From: Balneola sp. EhC07 | Lineage (GTDB): Bacteria > Bacteroidota > Rhodothermia > Balneolales > Balneolaceae | Assembly (NCBI RefSeq): GCF_001650905.1 | Contig: NZ_LXYG01000017.1 | Coordinates: 310,001-374,000 of the forward strand | Direction of reading: 5' to 3' | Length of the DNA stretch: 64,000 bases | Part shown: positions 7,472 through 16,283 of the stretch, piece by piece | How the letters are laid out: each line of letters begins with the position of its first letter | Numbering within the stretch: position 1 is the stretch's first letter | Made by a program: the position numbers and the translations under genes | Notes under the pieces: model-generated | The model's database searches: none | What the model was told of the DNA's origin: nothing | What the model saw: only the letters and a program-made list of their open reading frames with translations

Positions 7472-10400
7472 ATGAGTACCGAAAAAAATAACAACGGCGC
7501 ATCAACTAACGGGGCTTCTTTGCCTGAAGAAGGAAAGCGTAAAGAATTTGGGCTGTCGACGTTCTCGATAAACAACAGAATTAGTGTGCTGGTACTGTTG
7601 GTGCTGATAGCGATCATGGGGATTGTGTCATATTTGACCATTCCTAAAGAAAGCTTCCCAAGCATAAACATCCCGAATATATTTGTGGTTACAGTGTACC
7701 CCGGAGTTTCGCCGGAGGATATGGAGAGTCTGGTTACCAGAAAACTTGAAGATGAGCTGAGTAATATCTCTGATATTAAAAATATGACCTCATCATCAGC
7801 CGAGGGTTATTCGAATATCAATTTGGAGTTCGAACCAAGCGTAGATATTGAAGATGCACTCCAGAAAGTGCGGGAAAAAGTAGATCTGGCAAAGCCGGAG
7901 CTTCCCGAAGATGCAGAAGAGCCAACCGTTCAGGAAATCAACTTGTCAGAATTTCCGATCATGAACGTGAATCTTTCCGGAGAATATGATGAAGTCATTC
8001 TTAAGGAAATAGCGGAAGATCTTCAGGATAAAATTGAAGCAATTCCATCCGTGCTTGGTGTTGATCTGACCGGTGGAACTGAGCGTGAAGTTCAGGTGGA
8101 CGTCGATCTTGCCAAAATGAAATATTACAACATTGCTTTTGGTGATATTATTCAGGCAATTTCAAATGAAAACGTAACTATTCCGGGTGGAGATATATCA
8201 GTAGGTACCAAAAAGTTTTTACTTCGTATACCGGGACAATATGAAGACACTAAGCTACTCGAAGACATAGTAATTAAAGGCGAAAATCGTAGCCCGATCT
8301 ATGTTCGTGATGTTGCAAAAGTAACGTTCGGTTTCAAAGAAAGAGCAACGTATTCTGAACTGGACGATGCTCCTGTAATTACGCTGGGTATTAAGAAACG
8401 TACCGGAGAAAACATCCTGGATACCGGTAATGAAGTAAAAGCGATTCTGGACGAGGCAATTCCAACCCTTCCACCAACTACACGTTATGCGATCACTAAC
8501 GATCAAAGTGTGGATGTAATTAACATGGTTACAAATCTGGAAAACAATATTATATCCGGATTGATCTTGGTTGTTGGCGTATTGCTGTTCTTCCTTGGGG
8601 TAAGAAACTCATCATTTGTTGGGATTTCTATTCCAATGTCCATGTTCCTTTCTTTTATCATTTTATCTGCATTGGGAATAACTATGAACATGATCGTTCT
8701 GTTCTCGTTAATTCTATCTTTAGGGATGCTGGTGGATAACGCCATTGTGGTAGTAGAGAATATTTATCGATATCTGGAAGAAGGATATGAACGATTTGAA
8801 GCAGCAAAGAAAGGAACGGGCGAAGTCGCTGTTCCAATTATTGCCGGAACATTTACAACAATTGCAGCTTTTGCTCCAATGATATTTTGGCCGGGTATTG
8901 TAGGTCAGTTTATGAGCTATTTACCAAAAACATTGATCATTACACTGGCAAGTTCACTCTTTGTTGGATTGGTTATCAATCCCGTGATCTGCGCATTATT
9001 TATGACAGTTGAAGGCCAGGAAGCAGAAGCTAAATTAACTCCGAAAGGAAAAAAGATCCTGTATGGGGTAATAGGATTTATCTTACTTCTTTTCTTAGCA
9101 TCGAGTTTTATTACATGGACAATGCTGATTATTCTAGGTGTTATTTTTTGGGCGCTTAACAAATATGCATTAGAACCGGTTGGAAGATGGTGGCAGCGGG
9201 ACGGTCTTAATAAAGTGATAGCCAAATATGAAAACACTTTAGTATGGTCTTTAAACCACAGACTATCTGTATTGGGAATTTCTGCTGTAGTTCTTGTTTT
9301 GAGTTTTGTAGTATTAGGTGCTTTTAACCCCGGAACGGAGTTTTTTCCTGAAGACATCCCTCCACGTGATGTGTATGTACAGGTAGAAACGCCTATCGGT
9401 TCGGATGTGGAATACACCAAAACGATTATTGAAGAGGTTCAGCAACGTGTTAAAAATCTCCCAAATTTTGTAGATGTAAACAGCGTACTTGCAACATCCG
9501 GAGCGAGCATTACAGCAGATCCGGGTGCCGGAGGTGGAGGGAATACTCCAAATAAAGGAACGGTTGCTCTGAACTTTGTGGATTTCCAGGAACGTGAAGG
9601 TGATGTATTTGAAGCCATGGAATTCTTGAGAAATCACATGAGTGATAATATAGTTGGAGCAAAAGTAACGGTAGAACAACCACCAAATGGTCCTCCAACA
9701 GGAAAGCCGGTAAATCTTGAAATTTCCGGACCTAATATGGATCAGTTAAGCCTGCTCTCAGGAGATGTTTTATCTATTCTTGAAGAAGATTCTGTGTTCG
9801 CTAAAATGGATGGCTTGGAATCAAATCTGCCGGAAGCAAGACCGGAAATTAGAGTAGATGTGGATCGTGAAAAAGCGGCGCTTTACGAGCTTTCAACTAA
9901 CGTAATTGGGATGACCATTCGTCAGGCGATCAATGGTGTGGAAGCTTCAAAATTCCGTGATGGGAAAGAAGAATACGATATCATTGTTCGGTTAAATGAC
10001 GAATATCGTGATGACCTGAGCACATTGGGTGATCTGACTATTCCACATGAAGGAAATCAAATTCCATTGTCAGAAGTGGCAACATGGGAAGTTAAAGACG
10101 GACTTGGCGGAATCAACCACAAAGATTCAGAACGAGTGATCACAATCAGTGCCGATGTTCGTTCCGGATATCAGGCAAATGCAGTGTTGGCTGAAGTTCA
10201 GGGAGTCCTTTCAAATTATCTGGACGACATGCCTTCGGGATATGATTACAGCTGGACAGGGCAGCAACAAGAACAGGACGAATCGTTCGAGTTTCTGGGA
10301 ATTGCATTCCTGATCGCAGTATTTCTGATCGCCTTTATTTTGGTATCACAGTTTAACTCGATAGCAAAGCCGATCATTATTTTGAGTTCAGTAGTAATGT

Positions 10401-10963
10401 CGATGGCAGGTGTATTTTACGGATTGGTAACTTTCCAGATGGCTTTCGGATTGATGGCTTTCTTAGGGATTATTTCACTGGCAGGTATTGTAGTAAACAA
10501 CGCCATTGTATTGATCGATTACGTAGATATTCTCAGAACTCGTGATGGATTGAGTTTACGAGATGCTTTGGTACAAGGTGGTAAAGTGCGTTTTCGTCCG
10601 GTAATTCTTACAGCAATTACAACCACACTTGGTTTAGTACCATTAGCAATCGGATTCAATATTGATTTCATCGTTTTGGTAAATACACCGATCGAGTTTT
10701 TTGGAAACTTAGGCTCATATGTTTACATGGGTGGTGAACAAGCAACATGGTGGGGACCGATGGCAATCGCTGTGATTGTAGGTTTATTATTTGCTACAGC
10801 GCTTACATTGATCCTTGTTCCGGTACTTTATAGCTTAATTGAAAGAAGTCGCCGAGGCTTGAATAAAGTTATGTTTGGAAAAGAAGAGCCGGGCATCATC
10901 AAAGACCAAAGCGACTTGAATGGAAACGGCACAAGCACAAAACCAGAACCGGTCACTGCTTAG
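7472..10963 (+). CDS. RND-family efflux permease (AcrB-like)
   Basis: A 1163-residue inner-membrane pump, slightly longer than the usual 1030-1050 because of inserts near each membrane half. The two-fold repeated architecture is clear: TM1 near residue 35, a large periplasmic loop, TM2-6 (about 350-530), TM7 near 600, a second loop, and TM8-12. The TM4 motif GMLVDNAIVVVEN carries the acidic proton-relay residue, and the matching GIVVNNAIVLID is in the second half. Drug, dye or lipid export is the usual role; the substrate cannot be assigned. Last gene of the operon, followed by a clear terminator. Confidence 0.93.
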   Translation: MSTEKNNNGASTNGASLPEEGKRKEFGLSTFSINNRISVLVLLVLIAIMGIVSYLTIPKESFPSINIPNIFVVTVYPGVSPEDMESLVTRKLEDELSNISDIKNMTSSSAEGYSNINLEFEPSVDIEDALQKVREKVDLAKPELPEDAEEPTVQEINLSEFPIMNVNLSGEYDEVILKEIAEDLQDKIEAIPSVLGVDLTGGTEREVQVDVDLAKMKYYNIAFGDIIQAISNENVTIPGGDISVGTKKFLLRIPGQYEDTKLLEDIVIKGENRSPIYVRDVAKVTFGFKERATYSELDDAPVITLGIKKRTGENILDTGNEVKAILDEAIPTLPPTTRYAITNDQSVDVINMVTNLENNIISGLILVVGVLLFFLGVRNSSFVGISIPMSMFLSFIILSALGITMNMIVLFSLILSLGMLVDNAIVVVENIYRYLEEGYERFEAAKKGTGEVAVPIIAGTFTTIAAFAPMIFWPGIVGQFMSYLPKTLIITLASSLFVGLVINPVICALFMTVEGQEAEAKLTPKGKKILYGVIGFILLLFLASSFITWTMLIILGVIFWALNKYALEPVGRWWQRDGLNKVIAKYENTLVWSLNHRLSVLGISAVVLVLSFVVLGAFNPGTEFFPEDIPPRDVYVQVETPIGSDVEYTKTIIEEVQQRVKNLPNFVDVNSVLATSGASITADPGAGGGGNTPNKGTVALNFVDFQEREGDVFEAMEFLRNHMSDNIVGAKVTVEQPPNGPPTGKPVNLEISGPNMDQLSLLSGDVLSILEEDSVFAKMDGLESNLPEARPEIRVDVDREKAALYELSTNVIGMTIRQAINGVEASKFRDGKEEYDIIVRLNDEYRDDLSTLGDLTIPHEGNQIPLSEVATWEVKDGLGGINHKDSERVITISADVRSGYQANAVLAEVQGVLSNYLDDMPSGYDYSWTGQQQEQDESFEFLGIAFLIAVFLIAFILVSQFNSIAKPIIILSSVVMSMAGVFYGLVTFQMAFGLMAFLGIISLAGIVVNNAIVLIDYVDILRTRDGLSLRDALVQGGKVRFRPVILTAITTTLGLVPLAIGFNIDFIVLVNTPIEFFGNLGSYVYMGGEQATWWGPMAIAVIVGLLFATALTLILVPVLYSLIERSRRGLNKVMFGKEEPGIIKDQSDLNGNGTSTKPEPVTA

Positions 10964-10990
10964 CTGAATAAAACACAGCATTAAAGATTT

Positions 10991-11025
10991 AAAAGCCCGA
11001 TTCTGTTTTCCAGAGTCGGGCTTTT
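10991..11025 (+). terminator. Intrinsic terminator of the RND operon
   Basis: A 15-bp stem with one mismatch (10991-11005 with 11011-11025; core AAGCCCGA / TCGGGCTT), a 5-nt loop and terminal T-run, 28 bp after the RND stop codon. The A-rich left arm makes it potentially active on both strands. Confidence 0.85.
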
Positions 11026-11076
11026 CTGTATGTTCCTTAGTACAGGTATTCGAAACTAGAATGAAAGAAGAAAATG

Positions 11077-11132
11077 CCCACCTTGAGGGGAGGTAAATAT
11101 CTAAACAGTTACTTTGGATAATCCAAGGGGTG
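11077..11132. repeat. Degenerate intergenic repeat, copy 1
   Basis: The stretch beginning CCACCTTGAGGGGAGGT and ending CCAAGGGGTG matches the element at 26361-26413 base for base over much of its length (shared core CTAAACAGTTACTTTGGAT versus CCAAACAGTTCTTTGGAT). Both are about 55 bp, rich in short inverted pieces, and lie between genes. Confidence 0.55.
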
Positions 11133-11171
11133 TAAGTGAAGTTTGGGAACGTGTAAACTTCACTTACACCC
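11128..11171. repeat. Perfect 17-bp inverted repeat
   Basis: GGGTGTAAGTGAAGTTT (11128-11144) and its exact reverse complement (11155-11171) are separated by 10 nt. There is no T-run and no gene. It may be the second transcription barrier between the convergent neighbours or the remnant of a transposable palindrome. Confidence 0.7.
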
Positions 11172-11216
11172 TCCGCTTTTTCGGCATGCTTAAGCAATAA
11201 AATTGAAACAAAATCC

Positions 11217-11330
11217 GTCATCCTGAACTCGTTTCAGGATCTTATGAATATGCTTTGCTCTTTATAGTAGGCTTAAACTGTATTAAGATTCATAATCTCC
11301 ACAAAGATCCCGAAATAAATTCGGGACGAC
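11217..11330. repeat. Inverted pair of GTCATCC-type intergenic repeats
   Basis: The left unit starts GTCATCCTGAACTCGTTTC and continues AGGATCTTATGAAT; the right unit, read on the other strand, starts GTCGTCCCGAATTTATTTC and continues GGGATCTT. The two are diverged copies facing each other, each with its own small hairpin (ATCCTGAA/TTCAGGAT and TCCCGAA/TTCGGGA). Related copies lie at 23755-23846 and 24332-24360. Confidence 0.65.
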
Positions 11331-11348
11331 CCATTCACAGAAAAACCA

Positions 11349-12071
11349 CTACAAAACCTCAGAATTACTATTCAACACCTTCAAAGCTTCCCGTTTGTAC
11401 GTTCTGCCGATAGGAACCTGAATACCCGGAAGTTCGATCTCATTATTCGACCAGCTTTCTATCATTTTGGTATTGATAATAAACGATCGATGTACTCTTA
11501 AAAAGGAAGGACTTGGTAATCGTTCTTCCATATAAGTTAGAGTCTGATGAGTGACTACTTCTTTATTAAGTGTTTTAATGAGCACATAATCTCTTTTGCT
11601 TTCAATATAGATGATCTCATTCAGGCAGATCTTTACGTTTTTCTTATCCACAGGAACAAAAACAAAATGATTGGAATTGTTTTCACCTGCAGTTTTTGTT
11701 GAGTGTTCTGTAACAGAATGAAGTTCAAAGACCTTGTCTACAGCTTTTAAAAAGCGATTGAATGAAACTGGTTTCAGCAAGTAATCCACTACATCCAGCT
11801 CAAATCCTTCCAAAGCATATTCACGATAAGCAGTGGTAAAGATCACTTTCGGAGGGTTCTTCATCATTCTCAAGAACTCAATACCTGTAAGACGTGGCAT
11901 TTGAATATCCAGAAAGAGAATATCTACTTGGGATTCCCGGAGAGCCTGAAATGCTTTCACTGCATTTTGGAAAGTAGCTTTCACTTCCAGTCCATCAATT
12001 TTAGAAACATGAGATTCAATAACCTCAATGGCTAAGGGTTCATCATCTATTATGAAGCAGGAAAGATTCAA
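11349..12071 (-). CDS. LytTR-family response regulator
   Basis: A 240-residue two-component regulator: receiver domain (about 4-118; acidic pair DDE near residue 11, phospho-acceptor Asp in ILFLDIQMPR, Thr in FTTAY, conserved Lys in LLKPVS) and a C-terminal LytTR DNA-binding domain (about 140-236, RVHRSFIIN motif). The family binds direct repeats upstream of target genes. Its start overlaps the kinase stop by 4 bp (ATGA), so the pair is translationally coupled and surely works together. Confidence 0.93.
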   Translation of the reverse strand: MNLSCFIIDDEPLAIEVIESHVSKIDGLEVKATFQNAVKAFQALRESQVDILFLDIQMPRLTGIEFLRMMKNPPKVIFTTAYREYALEGFELDVVDYLLKPVSFNRFLKAVDKVFELHSVTEHSTKTAGENNSNHFVFVPVDKKNVKICLNEIIYIESKRDYVLIKTLNKEVVTHQTLTYMEERLPSPSFLRVHRSFIINTKMIESWSNNEIELPGIQVPIGRTYKREALKVLNSNSEVL

Positions 12072-13150
12072 ACGCTGTTGTGATCTAGAAGTTCATCAAG
12101 TTTAATGGTTAACGAAACGGAATACTGATCTTCGGTATCATTTGTTTCAAGGGTATAATGATCCTCATATAAAAGCTCTAAACGTCGGTGCACATTTTTA
12201 AGCCCGATTCCTTTTTGATAATCGAACTCATTCTTTTCAACCGTATCATAGCCATTGCTGTTTTTTACAGAAAGACTTAGTGACCTGCCTTCTACTTTTA
12301 TGTGGATATCAACCCATACTTCATCAATGGAATCACTGGTTCCGTGTTTGAAAGCATTTTCCACAAATGGAAGCAGTAACATGGGTGGTATCTGGTTTTT
12401 GGAAACATCACCTTCCGTTTCATAGGTAATGGTGAGTCGGTCATCGTACCGTATTTTTTCTAAAGCGATGTAATTTTCTATCAGCTTTAGTTCTTTGCTT
12501 AAGGGAACTGTTCTGGAATTGCACTCATACAGCATAAAGCTGAGGAGTTCAGATAATTTCAGAACAACTTCAGGGGAATTTTCAGATTTTTTCAGCGTAA
12601 GAGCATATAAGTTATTCAGTGTATTGAATAAAAAATGTGGGTGAATTTGTCCTTTCAGAAAATTGAGTTCAGCCTGTAGTTTCTCCTGACGCAGCTCTTT
12701 TGATTTACTCTCCTCACTATAAAAATGCTTAGTAATTTTGATGAAAGCACCAAGTGCTACCGCCGGATAAATACTTAATACATTCTTTAAGCTTTTAGGA
12801 ATATTAAAAGGACTACCTGCCATCCATTCATGACCATAAATAGGAGAAAAAACATGATAGTCCAGAAAGCGTTGTAAAAATCCGGCTAACAAAACAACTA
12901 GTACGGTTAGTACAGTTGCAGCAACATACTTTTTCTGAAGGAAATATCTGGGAATGATGAAATACATAGTAAAATAAGTAGCAACCACCTTAATGGGTAG
13001 ATAAGCCATCGCCCAGAAGAATTCAGCTCCATAGCTTTCTTCAAAATTCCCATATATGATGGTATACATAGCTATATAACACATCCAGAAGAGAATGTGC
13101 CAACCTATTCGGTTGCCTGTAGACTGATATTTGTGAACTATGTTTAACAT
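12068..13150 (-). CDS. LytS/YehU-type sensor histidine kinase
   Basis: A 360-residue membrane kinase: about four transmembrane segments in the first 140 residues, a short coiled coil, the His_kinase domain with phospho-acceptor His in QIHPHFLFNTLNNLY, and an HATPase domain (N-box VENAFKHG; GIGLKNVHRRL). There is no extracytoplasmic sensor domain, so the signal is probably sensed in or near the membrane. It is the partner of the overlapping LytTR regulator and is transcribed divergently from the DUF5916 gene, which is a plausible target. Confidence 0.93.
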   Translation of the reverse strand: MLNIVHKYQSTGNRIGWHILFWMCYIAMYTIIYGNFEESYGAEFFWAMAYLPIKVVATYFTMYFIIPRYFLQKKYVAATVLTVLVVLLAGFLQRFLDYHVFSPIYGHEWMAGSPFNIPKSLKNVLSIYPAVALGAFIKITKHFYSEESKSKELRQEKLQAELNFLKGQIHPHFLFNTLNNLYALTLKKSENSPEVVLKLSELLSFMLYECNSRTVPLSKELKLIENYIALEKIRYDDRLTITYETEGDVSKNQIPPMLLLPFVENAFKHGTSDSIDEVWVDIHIKVEGRSLSLSVKNSNGYDTVEKNEFDYQKGIGLKNVHRRLELLYEDHYTLETNDTEDQYSVSLTIKLDELLDHNSV

Positions 13151-13372
13151 AACGAAGCATGAATGTACGCATTGAACCTAAAGAAATTGTATAGGATTTT
13201 CTCATTTCTGCAAACAACGTCTATTTAGGGATAAACAACACTTTAGTTACGGCAGATGGCTAAAATCATTGAATAAACGTCTTCCGGCGTTAATAACCCG
13301 TTACGTATCTAAGCTATAAATAAGAGTATTTTTTACCCCGTATATCTGTTCCAACAAAAATGGGACAGAACT

Positions 13373-15583
13373 ATGAAATACTTTTTACTACTTGTATCGG
13401 CAATGCTATTTAATTCTAAACTTGTTGCGCAGGAGCAGTCTATTTACGAGAACTTTATACTCAACGCCGTAAAAATAAATGCCAAAGTAATTATTGACGG
13501 GGAACTTGAAGAATCCGAATGGGGTGAAGCATCCATTACTTCTGACTTTTTAAACAAAGCCCCCAGAGATACAGGATTAGCTGTTAATCAAACCAAAGCG
13601 TGGATCATGTATGATGATGAATTTTTGTACATCGGTGCGATCAATTATCAAAAAAAGGAAGATCTGGTTATCAAAACATTAAAGAGAGATAATTCATCGT
13701 ATCACTGGGATAGCGATGGATTTAGTGTAGTGCTGGATCCGATGAACAAGCAAACCAATGGATTTTTATTCGGAGTGAATGCTGCCGGAGCCAGGGTAGA
13801 TGGAATGGTGAGTATCGAAAATTCCAGAACCCGACCCGATGTTAATTGGGATAATGTGTGGTACAGTTCTGTGAAAGTTCACGACGATTATTGGGTTGCA
13901 GAGTTTGCCATTCCGTTTAAATCCATCAATTACGATACCAATGTGGAAGAATGGGGAATTAATTTTGTTCGAAATGATATGAAGCGAAACGAATATTCTA
14001 CCTGGAGCCATGTTCCGCTGGGCTTTCCCGGAATTGATATAGGCCATTTAGGAACCATGGTGATCAAAGATATCCCGCCAAAGAGAAAACAAGGAGCGAT
14101 CATCCAACCTTATGTACTGGGTTCATCAAACAAAGATTTTTTGGCAGCAAATAATGGACTGGAAAATGATATAGAAATAGGATTAGATGCCAAAATTCCT
14201 GTCGGACAAAACCTGAAACTAGATCTGACTGTAAATCCGGATTTCTCAACGGTTGATGTAGATCAGCAGGTAACAAATCTTTCGAGATTCAGCATTTTCT
14301 TTCCGGAAAAGCGAGCATTCTTTCTTGAAAACAGCGATCTGTTCGGAAGTTTTGGAACATGGGGATTGAAGCCGTTTTTCTCAAGAAGAATTGGTTTAAA
14401 TAATGGTGAAATAGTTCCAATTCTGTTTGGCGCAAGAGTTACAGGAAACCTAAGTGAAGATCTGAGAGTGGGTGTTTTGAATGCACATACGAGATCGGTC
14501 AATGATCTTTCAGCCAATAATTATACCGTTGCATCAGTTCAGCAAAACCTTATAGGGCGCACTAATGTTAAAGCACTATTCACAAACCGGTCTTCTTTTG
14601 ATGGAGCTTCACCAACGGGAGAGGATTACAATCGAACCATAGGAGCTGAATTCAATTATACTTCTGAAAACGGATACTGGAATGGAAACGCTAGATATCA
14701 TTGGTCGCAAACTGAAGATAAATTCGATGACGCTTATTTTGCAGGTGCAACCTTGATGTATGGCGATGGAGACAAATTCTTTGGAATTACTGCAGACCGA
14801 GTTGAAGACAATTATATAAATGAACTGGGTTTCTCAGATCGACTTTTTCAATATGATGCCGAAGCTGAGGAATTGAAGCGGGTAGGGTATAATTTTATCA
14901 ATCCGTGGGCAGGATTTACCATTCGTCCTAATGCTGACTGGATCAACAGTTATACATTTTCGGGCTGGATGGTTGGCTCCTCAAGAACAAACGGAGATTT
15001 TATCGACAGGATATTATCCGTTAATTTTGAAATGTACACAAAGGATTGGGGAGGGGTAAACCTGAGTGCCAGAAACAGTAAAGTTGCTCTCTTGTTTCCA
15101 ACAAACTTGATCAACGGAGATGAATTACTTCCGGTTGATACATATAATTTCAGCAGAATTGCATTCGATTATTATTCTGATACCAGAGGGATTATAAACG
15201 GAAGCTTGAATACTTCTTTCGGAGAATTCTATAACGGAACGAGAACTCAGTTTGGAGGTTCTTTGAATATGAGAGTTCAACCTTGGGGAAATTTCGGAGT
15301 TCGTTATATAGGAAACAAAGTAACTCTACCCGATAATTACGGAGAAGCAACACTGCACCTTATCGGTCCGCAGGCAGAAGTAAGTTTTTCAAATAATCTT
15401 AGTTGGACCAGCTTCTTGCAATACAACACCCAAGCAGAAAACTTTAATGTGAACAGCAGATTGCAGTGGAGGTTTGCTTCTATGTCGGATCTGTTTATTG
15501 TATACAACGACAATTATGCCACAGATAATTTTGCAGTTAAAAATCGAGGTGTGGTATTTAAAATGAATTATTGGTTTAATTAA
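13373..15583 (+). CDS. DUF5916-family outer-membrane protein with CBM9-like domain
   Basis: A 736-residue exported protein: signal peptide (ending KLVAQ), a carbohydrate-binding-module-9-like beta-sandwich at about 35-220 (IDGELEESEWGEAS, DEFLYIGA), and a long C-terminal DUF5916 region of alternating strands ending in an aromatic residue pattern (MNYWFN) typical of outer-membrane barrels. The molecular role of DUF5916 is not established; sugar or polymer handling at the surface is inferred only from the CBM9-like part. Divergent from the LytTR/LytS pair with a 222-bp shared upstream region. Confidence 0.88.
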   Translation: MKYFLLLVSAMLFNSKLVAQEQSIYENFILNAVKINAKVIIDGELEESEWGEASITSDFLNKAPRDTGLAVNQTKAWIMYDDEFLYIGAINYQKKEDLVIKTLKRDNSSYHWDSDGFSVVLDPMNKQTNGFLFGVNAAGARVDGMVSIENSRTRPDVNWDNVWYSSVKVHDDYWVAEFAIPFKSINYDTNVEEWGINFVRNDMKRNEYSTWSHVPLGFPGIDIGHLGTMVIKDIPPKRKQGAIIQPYVLGSSNKDFLAANNGLENDIEIGLDAKIPVGQNLKLDLTVNPDFSTVDVDQQVTNLSRFSIFFPEKRAFFLENSDLFGSFGTWGLKPFFSRRIGLNNGEIVPILFGARVTGNLSEDLRVGVLNAHTRSVNDLSANNYTVASVQQNLIGRTNVKALFTNRSSFDGASPTGEDYNRTIGAEFNYTSENGYWNGNARYHWSQTEDKFDDAYFAGATLMYGDGDKFFGITADRVEDNYINELGFSDRLFQYDAEAEELKRVGYNFINPWAGFTIRPNADWINSYTFSGWMVGSSRTNGDFIDRILSVNFEMYTKDWGGVNLSARNSKVALLFPTNLINGDELLPVDTYNFSRIAFDYYSDTRGIINGSLNTSFGEFYNGTRTQFGGSLNMRVQPWGNFGVRYIGNKVTLPDNYGEATLHLIGPQAEVSFSNNLSWTSFLQYNTQAENFNVNSRLQWRFASMSDLFIVYNDNYATDNFAVKNRGVVFKMNYWFN

Positions 15584-15695
15584 TCTCGTTAACTTTTATC
15601 GTTCTTTCAGATCACTTTAGTTTAATCTTATCTGTGAAAAAAAAGACGTTTGATTATATTGACTGGAACTCCAGAACAAACTCTATAATCATAAT

Positions 15696-16118
15696 ATGTC
15701 ACTTAATCTCAATTTCGATTCACTTAAAAAATACAAAGACGAAGGTTTACTGCTACTGAGAGTAGGAGTGGGCTTGAATTATCTGTTTTTTCATGGATGG
15801 GGAAAGCTGATGGGCGGTCACGAACGGTGGATTTCACTCGGGCAAGTAATGCCTCATTTCGGAGTTGATGAAATTGCTATGGTCTGGGGATTTTTGGGAG
15901 CGCTTATTGAAACACTGGGAGCTTTGCTCTTTGCAGTAGGCTATAAATTCAGATTTGTTGCGATGCTTTTAGGATCAATGATGCTGGTTGCAGTTTATGC
16001 ACACATAAGCGACGGAGATAGCTGGCGACAGGCTTCGCATGCATTTAAGATGATGTTCGTGTTTTTTGGAATGATGTTGATCGGATCCGGGAAATATGCG
16101 ATTCAAAAACCTAGCTAG
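15696..16118 (+). CDS. DoxX-family membrane protein
   Basis: A 140-residue protein with four transmembrane segments after a short soluble N-terminus. The first segment has the DoxX pattern LLLLRVGVGLNYLFFHGWGK, followed by a second segment rich in Gly/Leu (GALIETLGALLFAVG). DoxX proteins occur in sulfur, redox and respiratory contexts; no specific function can be assigned here. The gene stands alone, 112 bp after the DUF5916 gene. Confidence 0.85.
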   Translation: MSLNLNFDSLKKYKDEGLLLLRVGVGLNYLFFHGWGKLMGGHERWISLGQVMPHFGVDEIAMVWGFLGALIETLGALLFAVGYKFRFVAMLLGSMMLVAVYAHISDGDSWRQASHAFKMMFVFFGMMLIGSGKYAIQKPS

Positions 16119-16283
16119 CAGCAAAAAAAGAGAAGTCTTAACGTTAACTAGAAAAGAGTTTTGAAGCTATTAGCAGGAAATTTGAAACGAAAAGAAACTC
16201 TGAATGATAAATGAGAAGATGTAACCTGAGATAGAGGAAACAATTGGAGAGTTAGCAACTCAAAACTAATCACTCAAAACTCT

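Larger units (their letters stand above)
10964..11348. other. 385-bp gene-free gap filled with terminator and palindromic repeats
   Basis: Between the convergent RND pump and LytTR genes there is no credible reading frame. The gap contains, in order, an intrinsic terminator, a degenerate intergenic repeat also found near 26.4 kb, a perfect 17-bp hairpin, and an inverted pair of GTCATCC-type repeats. It looks like a landing zone for short palindromic elements. Confidence 0.7.

Noticed and set aside
8917-9420. A 167-codon minus-strand frame inside the RND pump
   Set aside because: A shadow of the pump gene, rich in Lys/Thr/Ile without domain features.
10835-11221. A 128-codon minus-strand frame across the RND operon terminator
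   Set aside because: It covers the pump end, the terminator and repeats; no family and no initiation context.
13151-13372. LytTR binding repeats in the shared upstream region
   Set aside because: I looked for paired direct repeats and found no convincing pair by eye.
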